This document shows positions 7,618-16,642 of a stretch of 64,000 nt of DNA, one piece after another; within the stretch, counting starts at the first letter, position 1; the number at the start of each line of letters is the position of its first letter. The notes beneath the pieces were generated by a model that saw only the letters and a list, made by a program, of their open reading frames with translations, made no database searches and was not told the DNA's origin. This DNA is from Cohnella zeiphila. Its GTDB lineage: Bacteria; Bacillota; Bacilli; Paenibacillales; Paenibacillaceae. The position numbers and the translations under genes were made by a program. The DNA lies in NCBI RefSeq assembly GCF_014212055.1, contig NZ_JACJVO010000001.1, positions 204,553 to 268,552 on the forward strand. Direction: 5' to 3'.

Positions 7618-9363
7618 TTGCTGCGCAGATGGGGATGGCTCAGGCGGGGAACCGGCCTGCAGGCCAAGCTTTTCTTAACTTTCTTTCCGCTTCTCGTCCT
7701 CCTGCTCGGCGCTTTTCTGGTTTATGTGAATTGGTACGTCCTGGCCCCGCTCAAGGAGAAAACCGTAAGCGGAACGCTGCTCACGGCGACCAAGGTATCG
7801 GACCAGATGAGCGAATACATCGACGTTCAGGATCAGCTGTCGCAGCGCATTCTGGCCAACAAGGATCTGTTCGACACGATGTCGTCCCGGTACGCGCTCG
7901 ATTCCTTGAGCCGGATCCGCACGTTGAAGGACATCATGTTCCAGGCGCTCGGACCGAGTCTCGACATCCGGGACATGATCATCTACGACCTGAAAGGCCG
8001 ACCTCTCGCTTCCTACATCGGCTTGACGGCCGCGTCGTCGCTTGAACCGGTCATCGAGGACGCGCGTTACCGGGACAAGCTGGACAACAGCAGCTACGTG
8101 CTGTATCCGGCACCGGACGGCAATCTGGCGTTTATCCGGGAGGTTAACGACAACTACGGAAACGTTTACGGCTATATGTACATTTTGCTGGACCGCGCGT
8201 ATTTGCAGAAAGTGGCGGACAGCGTCATCGGTTCGAAGGTATATGTGTTCGATTCGTCCGGCACGCCGATCGTGAAGACGGAAGGGGCCGCAGACGACGT
8301 TTCGTTCAAGGAGGCCCATGCCGATCAAGGAATTTACACCGACCCGTCCCGCAACTATGTCGCTTATCAGAAATCGGCCGACAACGGGTGGACCACGTAT
8401 ATCGTCACGTCCAAATCGTCGGTGCTCGGCTCCGTCAACTCGGTCAAAAATTTCTCGATTATCATGATCGTTTCCCTGACGTTGTTTTCCCTGCTGTACG
8501 TCTATGTGCTGGCGCGAAATTTTGTGCTGCCCATCCGGAGGCTTCGCGGCCAGATCATGCGGATGAACTACAGCAACCTCAACCTGCAGGCAGACAGCCG
8601 GCTGCAGAACAACGACTTGCAGCTGCTCAACGAGGCGTTCGGCGAGATGCTGGACCGGCTGCAAACGTCGATCGAGCGGGAGAAGCTGGCCGTGCATGAG
8701 GAAGCGATGGCGCGCAACACCGCGCTGCAGGCCCAGATCGCCCCGCATTTTATCCATAACGCGCTCTATCTGATCAGCATCGCCGCCCAGGAAGGCAGGA
8801 ACGAAGTCGTGTCCGACATGTGCAAGCAGCTGTCCGAAAGCTTGCGGTATATCGTATCTTCTCCGTACAAGCATGTGAATATGAGGGAAGAGATCGAGCA
8901 TACGAAGAGATATTTGTCCCTTGCGCAAAGGAACTACGAGGAAGATCTGACCTGGGAGATTCAGATGGATCCCGCGGCTAGCGACGTTCAACTGCCGCGG
9001 CTCGTCCTTCAGCCCTTCGTGGAAAATTGCATCGAGCACGCCTTCGAGAATACGAGTCCGCCGTGGCGCATCCGGATTCAGGTCAAGCTGTACAACGGGC
9101 TGTGGGCGGTCGAGATCAGCGATAACGGACAGGGCATCGACCGGGAGAAGATCAAGGAAATTTTGGACAAAATCGAGGAGTCGGACTACGGCGTCCAAGA
9201 GCTTCGGAGCAGCTCGCTCGGCATCGGCAACATGGGCATTATCAACACCGTGAACCGGCTCAAGCTGATGTACAAAAACCGGCTCTTCTTCCACGTCTTC
9301 AACAACGAGGACAGCGGCACGACCATCCAGATCATCGCTTCGCTCAAGCGGGACTTCTACTAA
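7618..9363 (+). CDS. YesM-type sensor histidine kinase (importer 1 cluster)
   Basis: About 581 residues: an N-terminal membrane segment (FLTFFPLLVLLLGAFL), an extracellular sensing region of about 230 residues, a second membrane segment (FSIIMIVSLTLFSLLY), a HAMP linker, then a LytS/YesM-type kinase. The phospho-acceptor is His377 in PHFIHNAL (the usual form is PHFLYN). The ATPase has an N box (VENCIEHAFEN) and glycine boxes (DNGQGID and SLGIGNMG). The start is uncertain: TTG 7618 has AAAGGAG twelve bases upstream, while CTG 7585 has GAGGGGG at ideal spacing. The response-regulator gene follows after 16 bases. Confidence 0.85.
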   Translation: MLRRWGWLRRGTGLQAKLFLTFFPLLVLLLGAFLVYVNWYVLAPLKEKTVSGTLLTATKVSDQMSEYIDVQDQLSQRILANKDLFDTMSSRYALDSLSRIRTLKDIMFQALGPSLDIRDMIIYDLKGRPLASYIGLTAASSLEPVIEDARYRDKLDNSSYVLYPAPDGNLAFIREVNDNYGNVYGYMYILLDRAYLQKVADSVIGSKVYVFDSSGTPIVKTEGAADDVSFKEAHADQGIYTDPSRNYVAYQKSADNGWTTYIVTSKSSVLGSVNSVKNFSIIMIVSLTLFSLLYVYVLARNFVLPIRRLRGQIMRMNYSNLNLQADSRLQNNDLQLLNEAFGEMLDRLQTSIEREKLAVHEEAMARNTALQAQIAPHFIHNALYLISIAAQEGRNEVVSDMCKQLSESLRYIVSSPYKHVNMREEIEHTKRYLSLAQRNYEEDLTWEIQMDPAASDVQLPRLVLQPFVENCIEHAFENTSPPWRIRIQVKLYNGLWAVEISDNGQGIDREKIKEILDKIEESDYGVQELRSSSLGIGNMGIINTVNRLKLMYKNRLFFHVFNNEDSGTTIQIIASLKRDFY

Positions 9364-9379
9364 GGAAGGGGATGACGAA

Positions 9380-10879
9380 GTGTATCACGTTCTGATTGCC
9401 GAGGACAGCAAGCCGATTCTGCGGAACATCAAAGGGCTGATCGAGAGCTCCGAGCTGCCCCTGAAGGTGGTCGCGACGGCCGCTAACGGGGAAGAGGCGC
9501 TCGCCGCGTTCGACGCCCATTCGATCGATATCATGCTGACGGATATCCGGATGCCGAAGATGGACGGTCTCGCCTTGATCGAACGGGCGAAGCGGATTCG
9601 TCCGCAGTTGAAGGCGGTGCTGATCAGCGGCTATAACGACTTCGAATATACGCGAAAAGCGATTAATCTGCAGGTATGCGACTACTTGATGAAGCCGGTC
9701 CATCGCGGCGAGCTGGCGGAAGTGTTGGAGAAAGTGCTGGCCCAGCTTCGCGAGTCCGAGGGCGATGCAGGTTCCGATTTCGAAGAGATCGTCGGGCGAC
9801 GATACTGGCGGGAGATCGAACGGCCGCCCGAATTTTACCGTAATCCGCATGTATGGATTCTGATCGGAAAGCGGCCGTTCGCCCGAATCGAGCGTTCGCC
9901 TCTTGAGGCTTTCGCCGCCGCGGGCCTGCCGATCCCCGCTCCGTATTGGGCGATGCCGACTGTCGCCGAAGACCGGCTGCTGCTCGTGGCGGACGCCTCC
10001 TGGCCGGACCGGTACGAATCTTCCGCGCAGCTGTTGGAAGACGTTCATGCCAGGCTTGCCGCCGTCGGGTTTCCCAGCTCGCTGATCGGCAGCCTGTCGC
10101 CGACGGAATGGAATCGCATTCCGGAGAAGTACCGCGAAGCTTCGAAGCAGCTGGAAGCGAAGCTGCCGGCGTTCAAACCGGCCATGCTCGAATTCGATCG
10201 GCGGGAGCCGACCGATCCGGGCTTCGAAGAGATCGATCGGCTCTCCGGCTCGTTCGTTTCCATGATCGAGCAGCTGAGCAAGGAGCGGTTCCTGCTCATG
10301 CTGTCCGAACAGGCGGGCAAATGGCTGCGGGACGGCATCCGGCTGGCCGAGCTGCAACGGTTCGTCCGCTGCGTCGCCGGAGCGTTCGAAGCGCTGATGG
10401 AAGAGGGCAGTTCGGATGCGGCATGGCTGAACGATCAAAAGGATCGTCTGTTCGACGAGGCTTCCGGCGAGCGCTTCTGTTCGGAACTGCTGGCGTGGGC
10501 GGATCAAAGCTTCCAGCGGGTGAAAAGCTTGAACCGCAAAAGCGGCGACGAGCTGTTCGTTCAGATCGAGAGTTATCTGGGAACGAACCTGTACTCGAAC
10601 GTGTCGATTGTGGACCTTGCCCATCGCTTTCATGTAAGCACGTCTTACATCAGCCGGATCATGAAGCGTTATTCCGGGCAGACGTTCGTCCAGTACTACA
10701 CCGGCCTGAAAATCAAGGAAGCCTGCCGGCTGATGGAGACGAAGCCGGAGATGAAGGTGAGGGAAATCTCGGACGCGCTCTGCTTCGCGGATCCGCACTA
10801 TTTCTCCAAAGTGTTCAAAGAGCGCGTCGGGTGCCGGCCGGTCGAGTACAAAGCGTCCCGGGACGAGAAAGAAGGTTGA
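9380..10879 (+). CDS. YesN-type response regulator with AraC DNA-binding domain
   Basis: A 499-residue cytoplasmic regulator. The receiver domain (1-125) has the acidic pocket Glu8-Asp9, the phospho-acceptor Asp55 (LTDIRMPKMDG) and a conserved Lys near 104 (DYLMKPVH). A poorly conserved middle region follows, then a C-terminal AraC-type double helix-turn-helix (VSTSYISRIMKRYSGQTF and the second unit near DPHYFSKVFKERVG). The GTG start has AAGGAAGGGG upstream. It forms a pair with the kinase just before it and most likely activates the divergent importer 1 operon. Confidence 0.9.
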   Translation: MYHVLIAEDSKPILRNIKGLIESSELPLKVVATAANGEEALAAFDAHSIDIMLTDIRMPKMDGLALIERAKRIRPQLKAVLISGYNDFEYTRKAINLQVCDYLMKPVHRGELAEVLEKVLAQLRESEGDAGSDFEEIVGRRYWREIERPPEFYRNPHVWILIGKRPFARIERSPLEAFAAAGLPIPAPYWAMPTVAEDRLLLVADASWPDRYESSAQLLEDVHARLAAVGFPSSLIGSLSPTEWNRIPEKYREASKQLEAKLPAFKPAMLEFDRREPTDPGFEEIDRLSGSFVSMIEQLSKERFLLMLSEQAGKWLRDGIRLAELQRFVRCVAGAFEALMEEGSSDAAWLNDQKDRLFDEASGERFCSELLAWADQSFQRVKSLNRKSGDELFVQIESYLGTNLYSNVSIVDLAHRFHVSTSYISRIMKRYSGQTFVQYYTGLKIKEACRLMETKPEMKVREISDALCFADPHYFSKVFKERVGCRPVEYKASRDEKEG

Positions 10880-10937
10880 TTCCTGCCGGGACGGCCTGTA
10901 TGGTAGGAGAGGGGAAAATGGAAAAGGAGAGATCCGG

Positions 10938-11594
10938 ATGACGAAGACAGGGTATACGGTATTGTTCCAAGGGGACTCGATCACGGACGGGGCGCGCGGC
11001 AGAAGCGAGGACCTCAACCACATTCTCGGCCACGGCTACGCTTATCTCGCAGCTTCCCGGCTCGGGGAACGGCTGGCTTCACGCCGGCCGAAATTCATCA
11101 ATCGCGGAATCAGCGGGAACCGCGTATCCGATCTGTACGCGCGTTGGAACGAGGACGCGTTCGCGCTTCGTCCCGATCTGATCAGCATCCTGATCGGCGT
11201 GAACGATCTGTGGCGCACGATGGCCGGAGAGCCGAGCGGGGTGACGGACCGGTTCGAGCGCGCGTATCGTCACATCCTGGAAGAGACGAAGGAAGTGCTG
11301 CCGGAGACTCGCCTGGTGCTGTGCGAGCCTTTCCTGCTGAAGGCGGGAGCGACCGTAGAGCGATGGGACGAATGGACAAGCCGGATGGCCGCTTATCAAG
11401 CGACGGTTCGCGATCTGGCCGAGCAGTACGGAGCGCTGTTCGTCCCGCTGCAGGACGCCTTCGACCGCGCGGCCGAATCGGCCGAGCCGGCTTACTGGAT
11501 CTGGGACGGCGTGCATCCGACCGCAGCCGGGCACCAGGTGATCGCCGACCGCTGGCTGAGCGTCGTACAGGCGAACGTGCCGGAGCTGAAGTAG
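10938..11594 (+). CDS. SGNH/GDSL esterase 2
   Basis: A 218-residue SGNH hydrolase with nucleophile Ser14 (QGDSITDG), block II Gly/Asn in GISGNRVSDL, block III GVND at 87-90, and catalytic Asp190/His193 (DGVHPTAAG). The pattern resembles carbohydrate and rhamnogalacturonan acetylesterases of Bacillus-type genomes. No signal peptide is seen, so it would deacetylate imported sugars in the cytoplasm. It follows the two-component genes by 58 bp with its own SD (AAAAGGAG), so it may be part of the same transcript and pathway. Its substrate is not determined. Confidence 0.85.
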   Translation: MTKTGYTVLFQGDSITDGARGRSEDLNHILGHGYAYLAASRLGERLASRRPKFINRGISGNRVSDLYARWNEDAFALRPDLISILIGVNDLWRTMAGEPSGVTDRFERAYRHILEETKEVLPETRLVLCEPFLLKAGATVERWDEWTSRMAAYQATVRDLAEQYGALFVPLQDAFDRAAESAEPAYWIWDGVHPTAAGHQVIADRWLSVVQANVPELK

Positions 11595-11704
11595 GATAGC
11601 GGAAGGAAGCGGAGGCTGAGGGCCGGATCCCTTTTACGAAGCTGGCTGCCGACATCAAGGGGAACGCCCGCCGTTTGACCGGCTGGGCGGCATCGAAATC
11701 AAAA

Positions 11705-11740
11705 AAAGCTTCGCACGCTCTCCTGGAGGCGCGAAGCTTT
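11705..11740. terminator. Bidirectional terminator between SGNH 2 and the permease gene
   Basis: AAAGCTTCGC (11705-11714) and GCGAAGCTTT (11731-11740) pair perfectly. On the minus strand the stem is followed by seven T, on the plus strand by a weaker T-rich tract. It separates two converging genes. Confidence 0.85.
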
Positions 11741-11773
11741 CTTGATGTTTTAACGTCCGAAGAGAGACCGGCG

Positions 11774-12844
11774 CTACAAGATGAATGCTCCCGCGATTCC
11801 GCTCAAAATCCCGGCGGCGACGACGGAACCGACAAGCAGTCCGATCACTTTTCGCGGGAACGAGCGGGATACCATGAGCAGCGAAGGCAGGCTGACGGCG
11901 GGCAGCGTCACGAGCAGCGCCGCGGCTGCGCCCGCTCCGACGCCGATCGAAAGAAACGACTGGATAATCGGAATCTCCGCAGCGGTCGGTATGACGAACA
12001 GCGTGCCGGCCAACGCGAACAGAACGATCGCCGCGATGCCGCCAAACGAGCCGTCTCCGAACGACGGGAACAGCCAAGCCCTGACGGCTCCGAGCAGAAG
12101 AACGACGACGAGATAAGCGGGCACGACGTGGAGGAACATCGACCAGACGCTCTTGAGCCAACGGACCGCAAGCGGCTCCGGCTTCGCCGCCGGCTGCTCG
12201 AGCTTATCGGCGATCGCTTCGGGAAGCTGCGTCTCGCCGCTGAAGCGGTTCGCGAAATAGCTGACCCCGAACGTGAGCAGAAGCCCGAAGACGAGCCGAA
12301 TCAGCGTGAACTTCCAGGACAGGACGAACGTCATGAAGATGAGCGTCGCCGGATTCAGGGTCGGATTGCCGATCCAGAAGGCGAGGCTCGCGCCGACGGA
12401 CACGTTCTTCTTGCGCAGGCCGACGGCGATGGGAGCGGCGCAGCAGGTGCACATCATGCCCGGAATGGCGGCGAGTCCCCCGATGGCCGTACTCTTGAGG
12501 CTCATCCGGCCAAGCACGCGCAGGAGCCACTTCGACGGAAGCAGCACCTGAACGAGGGTGCCGAGCAGGATGCCGAGCACGGCCGCCTGCCATACGGATT
12601 TAAAGTAAGCGACCGCGTAATCCCACGCCGCGTCCCAGGATGGCGCCGGGGCTTTCGCCTCGCCTCCGGTCAGAATGGAAGAACCGATCGAGTGATCGGT
12701 CGCCGCTTTGATCATTTTGAAATAATAGGGCCACCATTTGACATAAAGAAGCCCCGCAATCGCGACGAGAAGAAACAGGACGACGAGCCCGGCCGCTCTT
12801 TTGGAGCCTGAGTGCCGCCCGATAACCGAACTGTTCGGAGACAT
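11774..12844 (-). CDS. UPF0718-family membrane permease
   Basis: A 356-residue polytopic membrane protein with about eight to ten hydrophobic segments in two halves joined by a charged loop. The motif MMCTCCAAPIAVGLRKK, followed by FWIGNPTLNPATL, is the hallmark of the predicted permease group UPF0718 (YraQ/DUF318-like). Some relatives are genetically linked to metal, thiol or arsenic export, but the transported compound is unknown. The paired cysteines in a membrane helix suggest a soft-metal or thiol ligand, which is an inference. The gene is monocistronic. Confidence 0.8.
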   Translation of the reverse strand: MSPNSSVIGRHSGSKRAAGLVVLFLLVAIAGLLYVKWWPYYFKMIKAATDHSIGSSILTGGEAKAPAPSWDAAWDYAVAYFKSVWQAAVLGILLGTLVQVLLPSKWLLRVLGRMSLKSTAIGGLAAIPGMMCTCCAAPIAVGLRKKNVSVGASLAFWIGNPTLNPATLIFMTFVLSWKFTLIRLVFGLLLTFGVSYFANRFSGETQLPEAIADKLEQPAAKPEPLAVRWLKSVWSMFLHVVPAYLVVVLLLGAVRAWLFPSFGDGSFGGIAAIVLFALAGTLFVIPTAAEIPIIQSFLSIGVGAGAAAALLVTLPAVSLPSLLMVSRSFPRKVIGLLVGSVVAAGILSGIAGAFIL

Positions 12845-12975
12845 AGAACCTCCCGCTAAGATGAAGTGCTGAAACCTAAAAGATTATAACATATCTCGTT
12901 AGCGGCGGCACCGGGAGAAAAGCGCAACGAAGCGTCATTTTCCAAGCAAGCGGGCGTCACAAATCCCTCGGAGTT

Positions 12976-12990
12976 CCTGGTACAATCTTA
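12976..12990 (+). promoter_or_regulatory. Possible extended -10 promoter of the Gfo/Idh gene
   Basis: TGG immediately followed by TACAAT (12981-12986) gives an extended -10 about 34 bp upstream of the start codon. No convincing -35 box is visible. Confidence 0.4.
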
Positions 12991-13019
12991 GCATTCGAAC
13001 GCAGGGGGATGAATCAAGC

Positions 13020-14171
13020 ATGCAAAAGGTTGCCGTCATTGGATCCGGCGCGATCGCGGGGGCGCACATTGCAGGATACTTGAAATTTCCGGAGAGATGC
13101 CAGGTCGTGGCCGTAAGCGATATTTTCGAGGAGAAGGCGCAGGCCAGGATCGACGAATTCCGGCTAAACGCCCGGGCGGTCAAGGATTATAAGGAATTGC
13201 TGGGCGAGGACATCGATCTCGTCTCCATCTGCACGCCGCCATACACCCATGCGGAGCTGACGGTTGCGTTCCTCGAGGCGGGCTGTCACGTCATCGTCGA
13301 GAAGCCGATGGCTTCCTCTCTCGAGGAATGCGATCGGATGAACGAGGCGGCCGCGCGGACGGGCAAGATCTTGTCGGTCGTTGCCCAGAACCGCTTCAAG
13401 ACGCCGATGATGAAGATGAAGTCCGTTCTGGAGAGCGGGCTCATGGGAGAAATCCGGCATGTCCAGGTGGATTCCTTCTGGTGGAGAGGGCACTGTTACT
13501 ACGACTTGTGGTGGCGGGGAACCTGGGAGAAGGAAGGAGGCGGTCCGACGCTGAATCACGCGGTCCATCACATCGACGCGCTGCTGTGGATGATGGGATC
13601 GCCTAGCGAAGTCCAGGCGTTTATGAGCAACGTGGCGCATGACAATGCGGAAGTCGAAGATTTGTCGATCGGAATGCTTCGCTATGCGAACGGCGCCTTG
13701 GGGCAAGTGACCAGCTCCGTCGTGCATCACGGGGAAGAGCAGCAGCTTATCTTTCAAGGCTTGAAAGCAAGGGTGTCTACGCCTTGGAAGGTGAAGGCGT
13801 CGAATTCCGCCGCCAATGGATTTCCGGTCGAGAATCCCGAGCTGGAGAAGGAATTGCAGGACCTCTACGACAGGCTGCCGGAGGTCAAGCATGAAGGACA
13901 TGCGGGACAAATCGACAATGTCCTGACGGCGATCGAGACCGCTTCGCCCGTTCTGATCGACGGGCTAAGCGGGCGCCGGACGCTGGAGCTGATCGCGGCG
14001 ATTTATAAGTCGGCGAGCACGGGAGAGCTGGTGAAGCTTCCGCTGCCGAAAGACGATGCGTTCTATACGAGAAGCGGCGTTCAAGCGAACGCGACCCGCT
14101 TCTATGAGAAGAAGACTTCCGTCGATAATTTTACGACTCAGACCATTACGACCGGCAGCGATTATCGGTAA
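13020..14171 (+). CDS. Gfo/Idh/MocA-family NAD(P)-dependent oxidoreductase
   Basis: A 383-residue two-domain enzyme. The N-terminal Rossmann fold begins with VIGSGAIAG (residues 6-14), and the catalytic Lys95 sits in the family motif VEKP. The C-terminal alpha/beta domain includes GGPTLNHAVHHIDALLWMMG, which contributes the substrate-binding His. Such enzymes oxidise or epimerise sugars, inositols or sugar acids with NAD(P). A strong terminator follows it, so it is not in the importer 2 transcript, but its position just before the FadR-type regulator suggests the same pathway. Substrate unknown. Confidence 0.88.
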   Translation: MQKVAVIGSGAIAGAHIAGYLKFPERCQVVAVSDIFEEKAQARIDEFRLNARAVKDYKELLGEDIDLVSICTPPYTHAELTVAFLEAGCHVIVEKPMASSLEECDRMNEAAARTGKILSVVAQNRFKTPMMKMKSVLESGLMGEIRHVQVDSFWWRGHCYYDLWWRGTWEKEGGGPTLNHAVHHIDALLWMMGSPSEVQAFMSNVAHDNAEVEDLSIGMLRYANGALGQVTSSVVHHGEEQQLIFQGLKARVSTPWKVKASNSAANGFPVENPELEKELQDLYDRLPEVKHEGHAGQIDNVLTAIETASPVLIDGLSGRRTLELIAAIYKSASTGELVKLPLPKDDAFYTRSGVQANATRFYEKKTSVDNFTTQTITTGSDYR

Positions 14172-14196
14172 AAGGAATCGAATCCGTCCCGCCGCT

Positions 14197-14229
14197 AACC
14201 GGCCCGCGAATCGCTCGCGGGCCGGTTTT
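14197..14229 (+). terminator. Strong terminator after the Gfo/Idh gene
   Basis: Thirteen-base perfect arms, AACCGGCCCGCGA (14197-14209) and its complement (14215-14227), followed by T residues. Confidence 0.9.
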
Positions 14230-14334
14230 GGCGTCGAGGCGGCTCGCTGCCGTCGACTTGACAATGCGGCGACCCATCAACTATGATTCACCTGTTATCG
14301 GGGGAAGCAAGTTTAAGGGGAGGAGTGACCGAGG

Positions 14335-15012
14335 TTGGCGAAGATTCAGAAGCAGACGATGCACGAGCTGGTCTCGCAGGAAATCCAGAATTACATTGAA
14401 GAGAAGGATTTGCAGGAAGGCGACAAGCTGCCCTCCGTCGAAGAGATGATGAAGATGTTCGGCGTCGGCCGATCCTCGCTGCGCGAAGCGCTCCGGTATC
14501 TCGAGGCGATCGAGATCGTGACTGTCGTCAACGGCAAAGGCGTGTTCGTCCGGGACGTCGGCTCCTACCGGTTCGCCGGCAAAATAAAAGTAGAGAACGA
14601 GAAACGGTTCCTGCTCTCGATTCTGGACGTCCGCCGGGCGCTGGAAGGCAAGGCGGTGGAGCTGGCGGCGAGGCGCATCACGCCGGCGCAGATCGCGGAG
14701 CTGACGGAAGTGCTGAAGGAGTACAGCAGGCTCAAGGAAGCGGGCAAGGACACGTCGAAGATCGATCTGGCTTTTCACCGCAGCGTTATGAAAGCGGCTT
14801 CCAATCCGATTCTGTACAGCGTGTTGGAGTCGATCTCCGGCATGTACGAGAAATTTTTCAACGAACCGCTGGGTGACAAGCGGCTGTTCGACGAGACGTA
14901 CCCGTTCCACCGGACGATCTTCGAAGGCATCGCCGCTCGCGATCCGAAGCAGGCGTTGGCGGAATTCGACAAACTGATGAACCGGATCGAGGATATTATT
15001 AGAGCGTACTAA
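14335..15012 (+). CDS. GntR-family (FadR/FCD subgroup) transcriptional regulator
   Basis: A 225-residue regulator. The N-terminal winged helix-turn-helix (about residues 10-75) shows the GntR signature LPSVEEMMKMFGVGRSSLREAL; the C-terminal all-helical FCD domain carries the metal/ligand-binding residues (pattern DLAFHRSVMKAASN). Translation probably begins at TTG 14335, nine bases after GGGGAGGAG. It lies directly upstream of the importer 2 operon, whose promoter overlaps a near-perfect inverted repeat (15086-15112); repression relieved by a sugar or organic acid ligand is the likely mode. Confidence 0.88.
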   Translation: MAKIQKQTMHELVSQEIQNYIEEKDLQEGDKLPSVEEMMKMFGVGRSSLREALRYLEAIEIVTVVNGKGVFVRDVGSYRFAGKIKVENEKRFLLSILDVRRALEGKAVELAARRITPAQIAELTEVLKEYSRLKEAGKDTSKIDLAFHRSVMKAASNPILYSVLESISGMYEKFFNEPLGDKRLFDETYPFHRTIFEGIAARDPKQALAEFDKLMNRIEDIIRAY

Positions 15013-15051
15013 CGAATCGTTCCGCAAATCCCAATTATCTGAAAATATCGC

Positions 15052-15112
15052 TTGACGCAATAAAGCGGTTTCACTTACACTTTACCTATCAGACAGGATG
15101 ACTGTCGGATAG
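15052..15112 (+). promoter_or_regulatory. Importer 2 promoter with FadR-type operator
   Basis: TTGACG (15052-15057) and TACACT (15076-15081) are spaced by 18 bp. Starting five bases after the -10 is the inverted repeat CTATCAGACAG / CTGTCGGATAG (15086-15096 and 15102-15112, 10 of 11 positions symmetric). Its place over the start of transcription fits repression by the GntR-family protein encoded just upstream. Confidence 0.65.
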
Positions 15113-15158
15113 ATTGCAAGGTAGAAACGGCTTGGAGCGAAGAGGAGGATGAAAAGGG

Positions 15159-16514
15159 ATGGCGGTTGAGAGAACGAAGAGAGTATGGTCCGGCGCCATT
15201 GCGGGCGTGCTGCTCGTCACCGCATTGGCGGGATGCGGCAGCGGCGGCGACAAGGAAGGCTCCGCCGGCGGAAGCAGCGGCGGGAGCGGCAGCGGAGGCG
15301 CGGACAAGCAAGTGAAGCTGAGGATGATCGAGAGCTTGACCAGCCCGGCCCGCACGACGTACTTGAAAGACATGATCTCAAGATTCGAATCGCAGAACCC
15401 GAATATCAAAGTCGAGTTGATCTCCCCTCCGTTCGACCAGGCCGACAACAAGATCAAGACGATGCTCGCGGCCAAGCAGGATCTGGACGTGCTCGAAGTC
15501 CGGGATTTGACCGTGTCCGAGTTCGTCAACAACCAGTATATCGAGCCTTTGAACGATTACGTGAAAGACTGGTCCGACTACGGCACGATTACGGACGTGG
15601 CCAAATCGGTCGGTTCGCTGAACGACAAGCTGTACTTCATCCCGAACGGGATGTACCAGCGCCAGCTGTTCTACCGCGCGGACTGGTTCAAGGAAGCCGG
15701 TCTCGAACCTCCGACGAATTACGAAGAGCTCGTGGCGGACGCCATCAAGCTGACCGATCCGAACAAGAACCGGTACGGCTTCTCGTTCCGCGGCGGCTCC
15801 GGCGCCAACGGCGTGCCGGATACGATGGTCCTGAACTACAACTTCGACAACATCGATCCCGACGATTCGATGTTCCTGAAGGACGGCAAGACGATGTTCT
15901 CGACGCCGGAAGCGAAGCAGGCGCTGGAACTGTACGTCAAGCTGTTCAAGGAAGGTTCGCCGAAGGATTCGATCAACTGGGGCTTCTCGGAGCAGGTGCA
16001 GGCGTTCACTTCCGGCGTCACCGCCATGATTCTCCAGGATCCGGACACGATTCCGTCGCTGAAGGAGAAGATGGACATCAGCACGGTCGGCACCGCGCCG
16101 ATGCCCAAAGGACCGGGCGGCAAGGCGTTCATCTCCGCCGGCGGCGCGGGATGGGGCATGACCAATTATTCGAAGAACAAGGACGCCGCGTTCAAGCTGA
16201 TCGAGTTCCTGTCCAGCCCGGAGGAGAATACCGGGTTCGCGAAGGCAACCGGCCTCATTCCGATTCATAAGAGCGCCAGCGAAGATCCGTTCTTCCAGGA
16301 CGCCATGTACAAGTCGCTGCTGGAGATGGGCAACAAGCCGGACGAATTCGTCAACATCAAGGCGAACACGAAATATCCGGGCACGAGCCAATGGGGACAA
16401 GTGGCGATGGAGACCGGCCAGCAGATGCTGCTGGGCAACGCGTCGATCGACGACACCTTGAAAAAATGGGACGAATACTGGGCGAAGGAAAGAGCGAATT
16501 ACCAGGCCAAATAA
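15159..16514 (+). CDS. Extracellular sugar-binding lipoprotein (importer 2)
   Basis: A 451-residue family-1 solute-binding protein. The lipobox LAGC gives lipidated Cys26, followed by a Gly/Ser linker. The body shows the typical hinge and ligand-cleft patterns (YLKDMISRFESQNPNIKVE, FIPNGMYQRQLFYRADWFKEAG). It delivers a carbohydrate or sugar conjugate to the permeases encoded at 16643 and 17571. GAGGAGG lies about ten bases before the ATG. Transcription should come from the FadR-type controlled promoter upstream. Confidence 0.9.
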   Translation: MAVERTKRVWSGAIAGVLLVTALAGCGSGGDKEGSAGGSSGGSGSGGADKQVKLRMIESLTSPARTTYLKDMISRFESQNPNIKVELISPPFDQADNKIKTMLAAKQDLDVLEVRDLTVSEFVNNQYIEPLNDYVKDWSDYGTITDVAKSVGSLNDKLYFIPNGMYQRQLFYRADWFKEAGLEPPTNYEELVADAIKLTDPNKNRYGFSFRGGSGANGVPDTMVLNYNFDNIDPDDSMFLKDGKTMFSTPEAKQALELYVKLFKEGSPKDSINWGFSEQVQAFTSGVTAMILQDPDTIPSLKEKMDISTVGTAPMPKGPGGKAFISAGGAGWGMTNYSKNKDAAFKLIEFLSSPEENTGFAKATGLIPIHKSASEDPFFQDAMYKSLLEMGNKPDEFVNIKANTKYPGTSQWGQVAMETGQQMLLGNASIDDTLKKWDEYWAKERANYQAK

Positions 16515-16526
16515 GCTCTTCGGCGA

Positions 16527-16554
16527 GCGATGGGCGGCGGATGCCGCCCATCGC
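16527..16554 (+). promoter_or_regulatory. Intercistronic hairpin between binding protein and permease genes (importer 2)
   Basis: Perfect 12-bp arms, GCGATGGGCGGC (16527-16538) and GCCGCCCATCGC (16543-16554), with a four-base loop and no following T-run. It occupies the same place as the hairpins in importers 1 and 3. Confidence 0.75.
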
Positions 16555-16569
16555 TATAAGTTTCGGGGT

Positions 16570-16619
16570 CCCCGCAAAGTACCCGAGCAAGCATCGAAGC
16601 TAAGCCCCGCTTCGCGGGG
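16570..16619 (+). repeat. Dispersed intergenic repeat, copy 1
   Basis: A 50-base element whose ends pair (CCCCGC with GCGGGG). A second copy lies at 63161-63207: the first 43 aligned positions differ at only four places, and copy 2 lacks three bases near its end. The shared core includes TCGAAGCTAAGCCCCGCTT. It sits between the hairpin above and the first permease gene. Confidence 0.75.
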
Positions 16620-16642
16620 ATACCTTAAAGGTGGTGCGGTTC

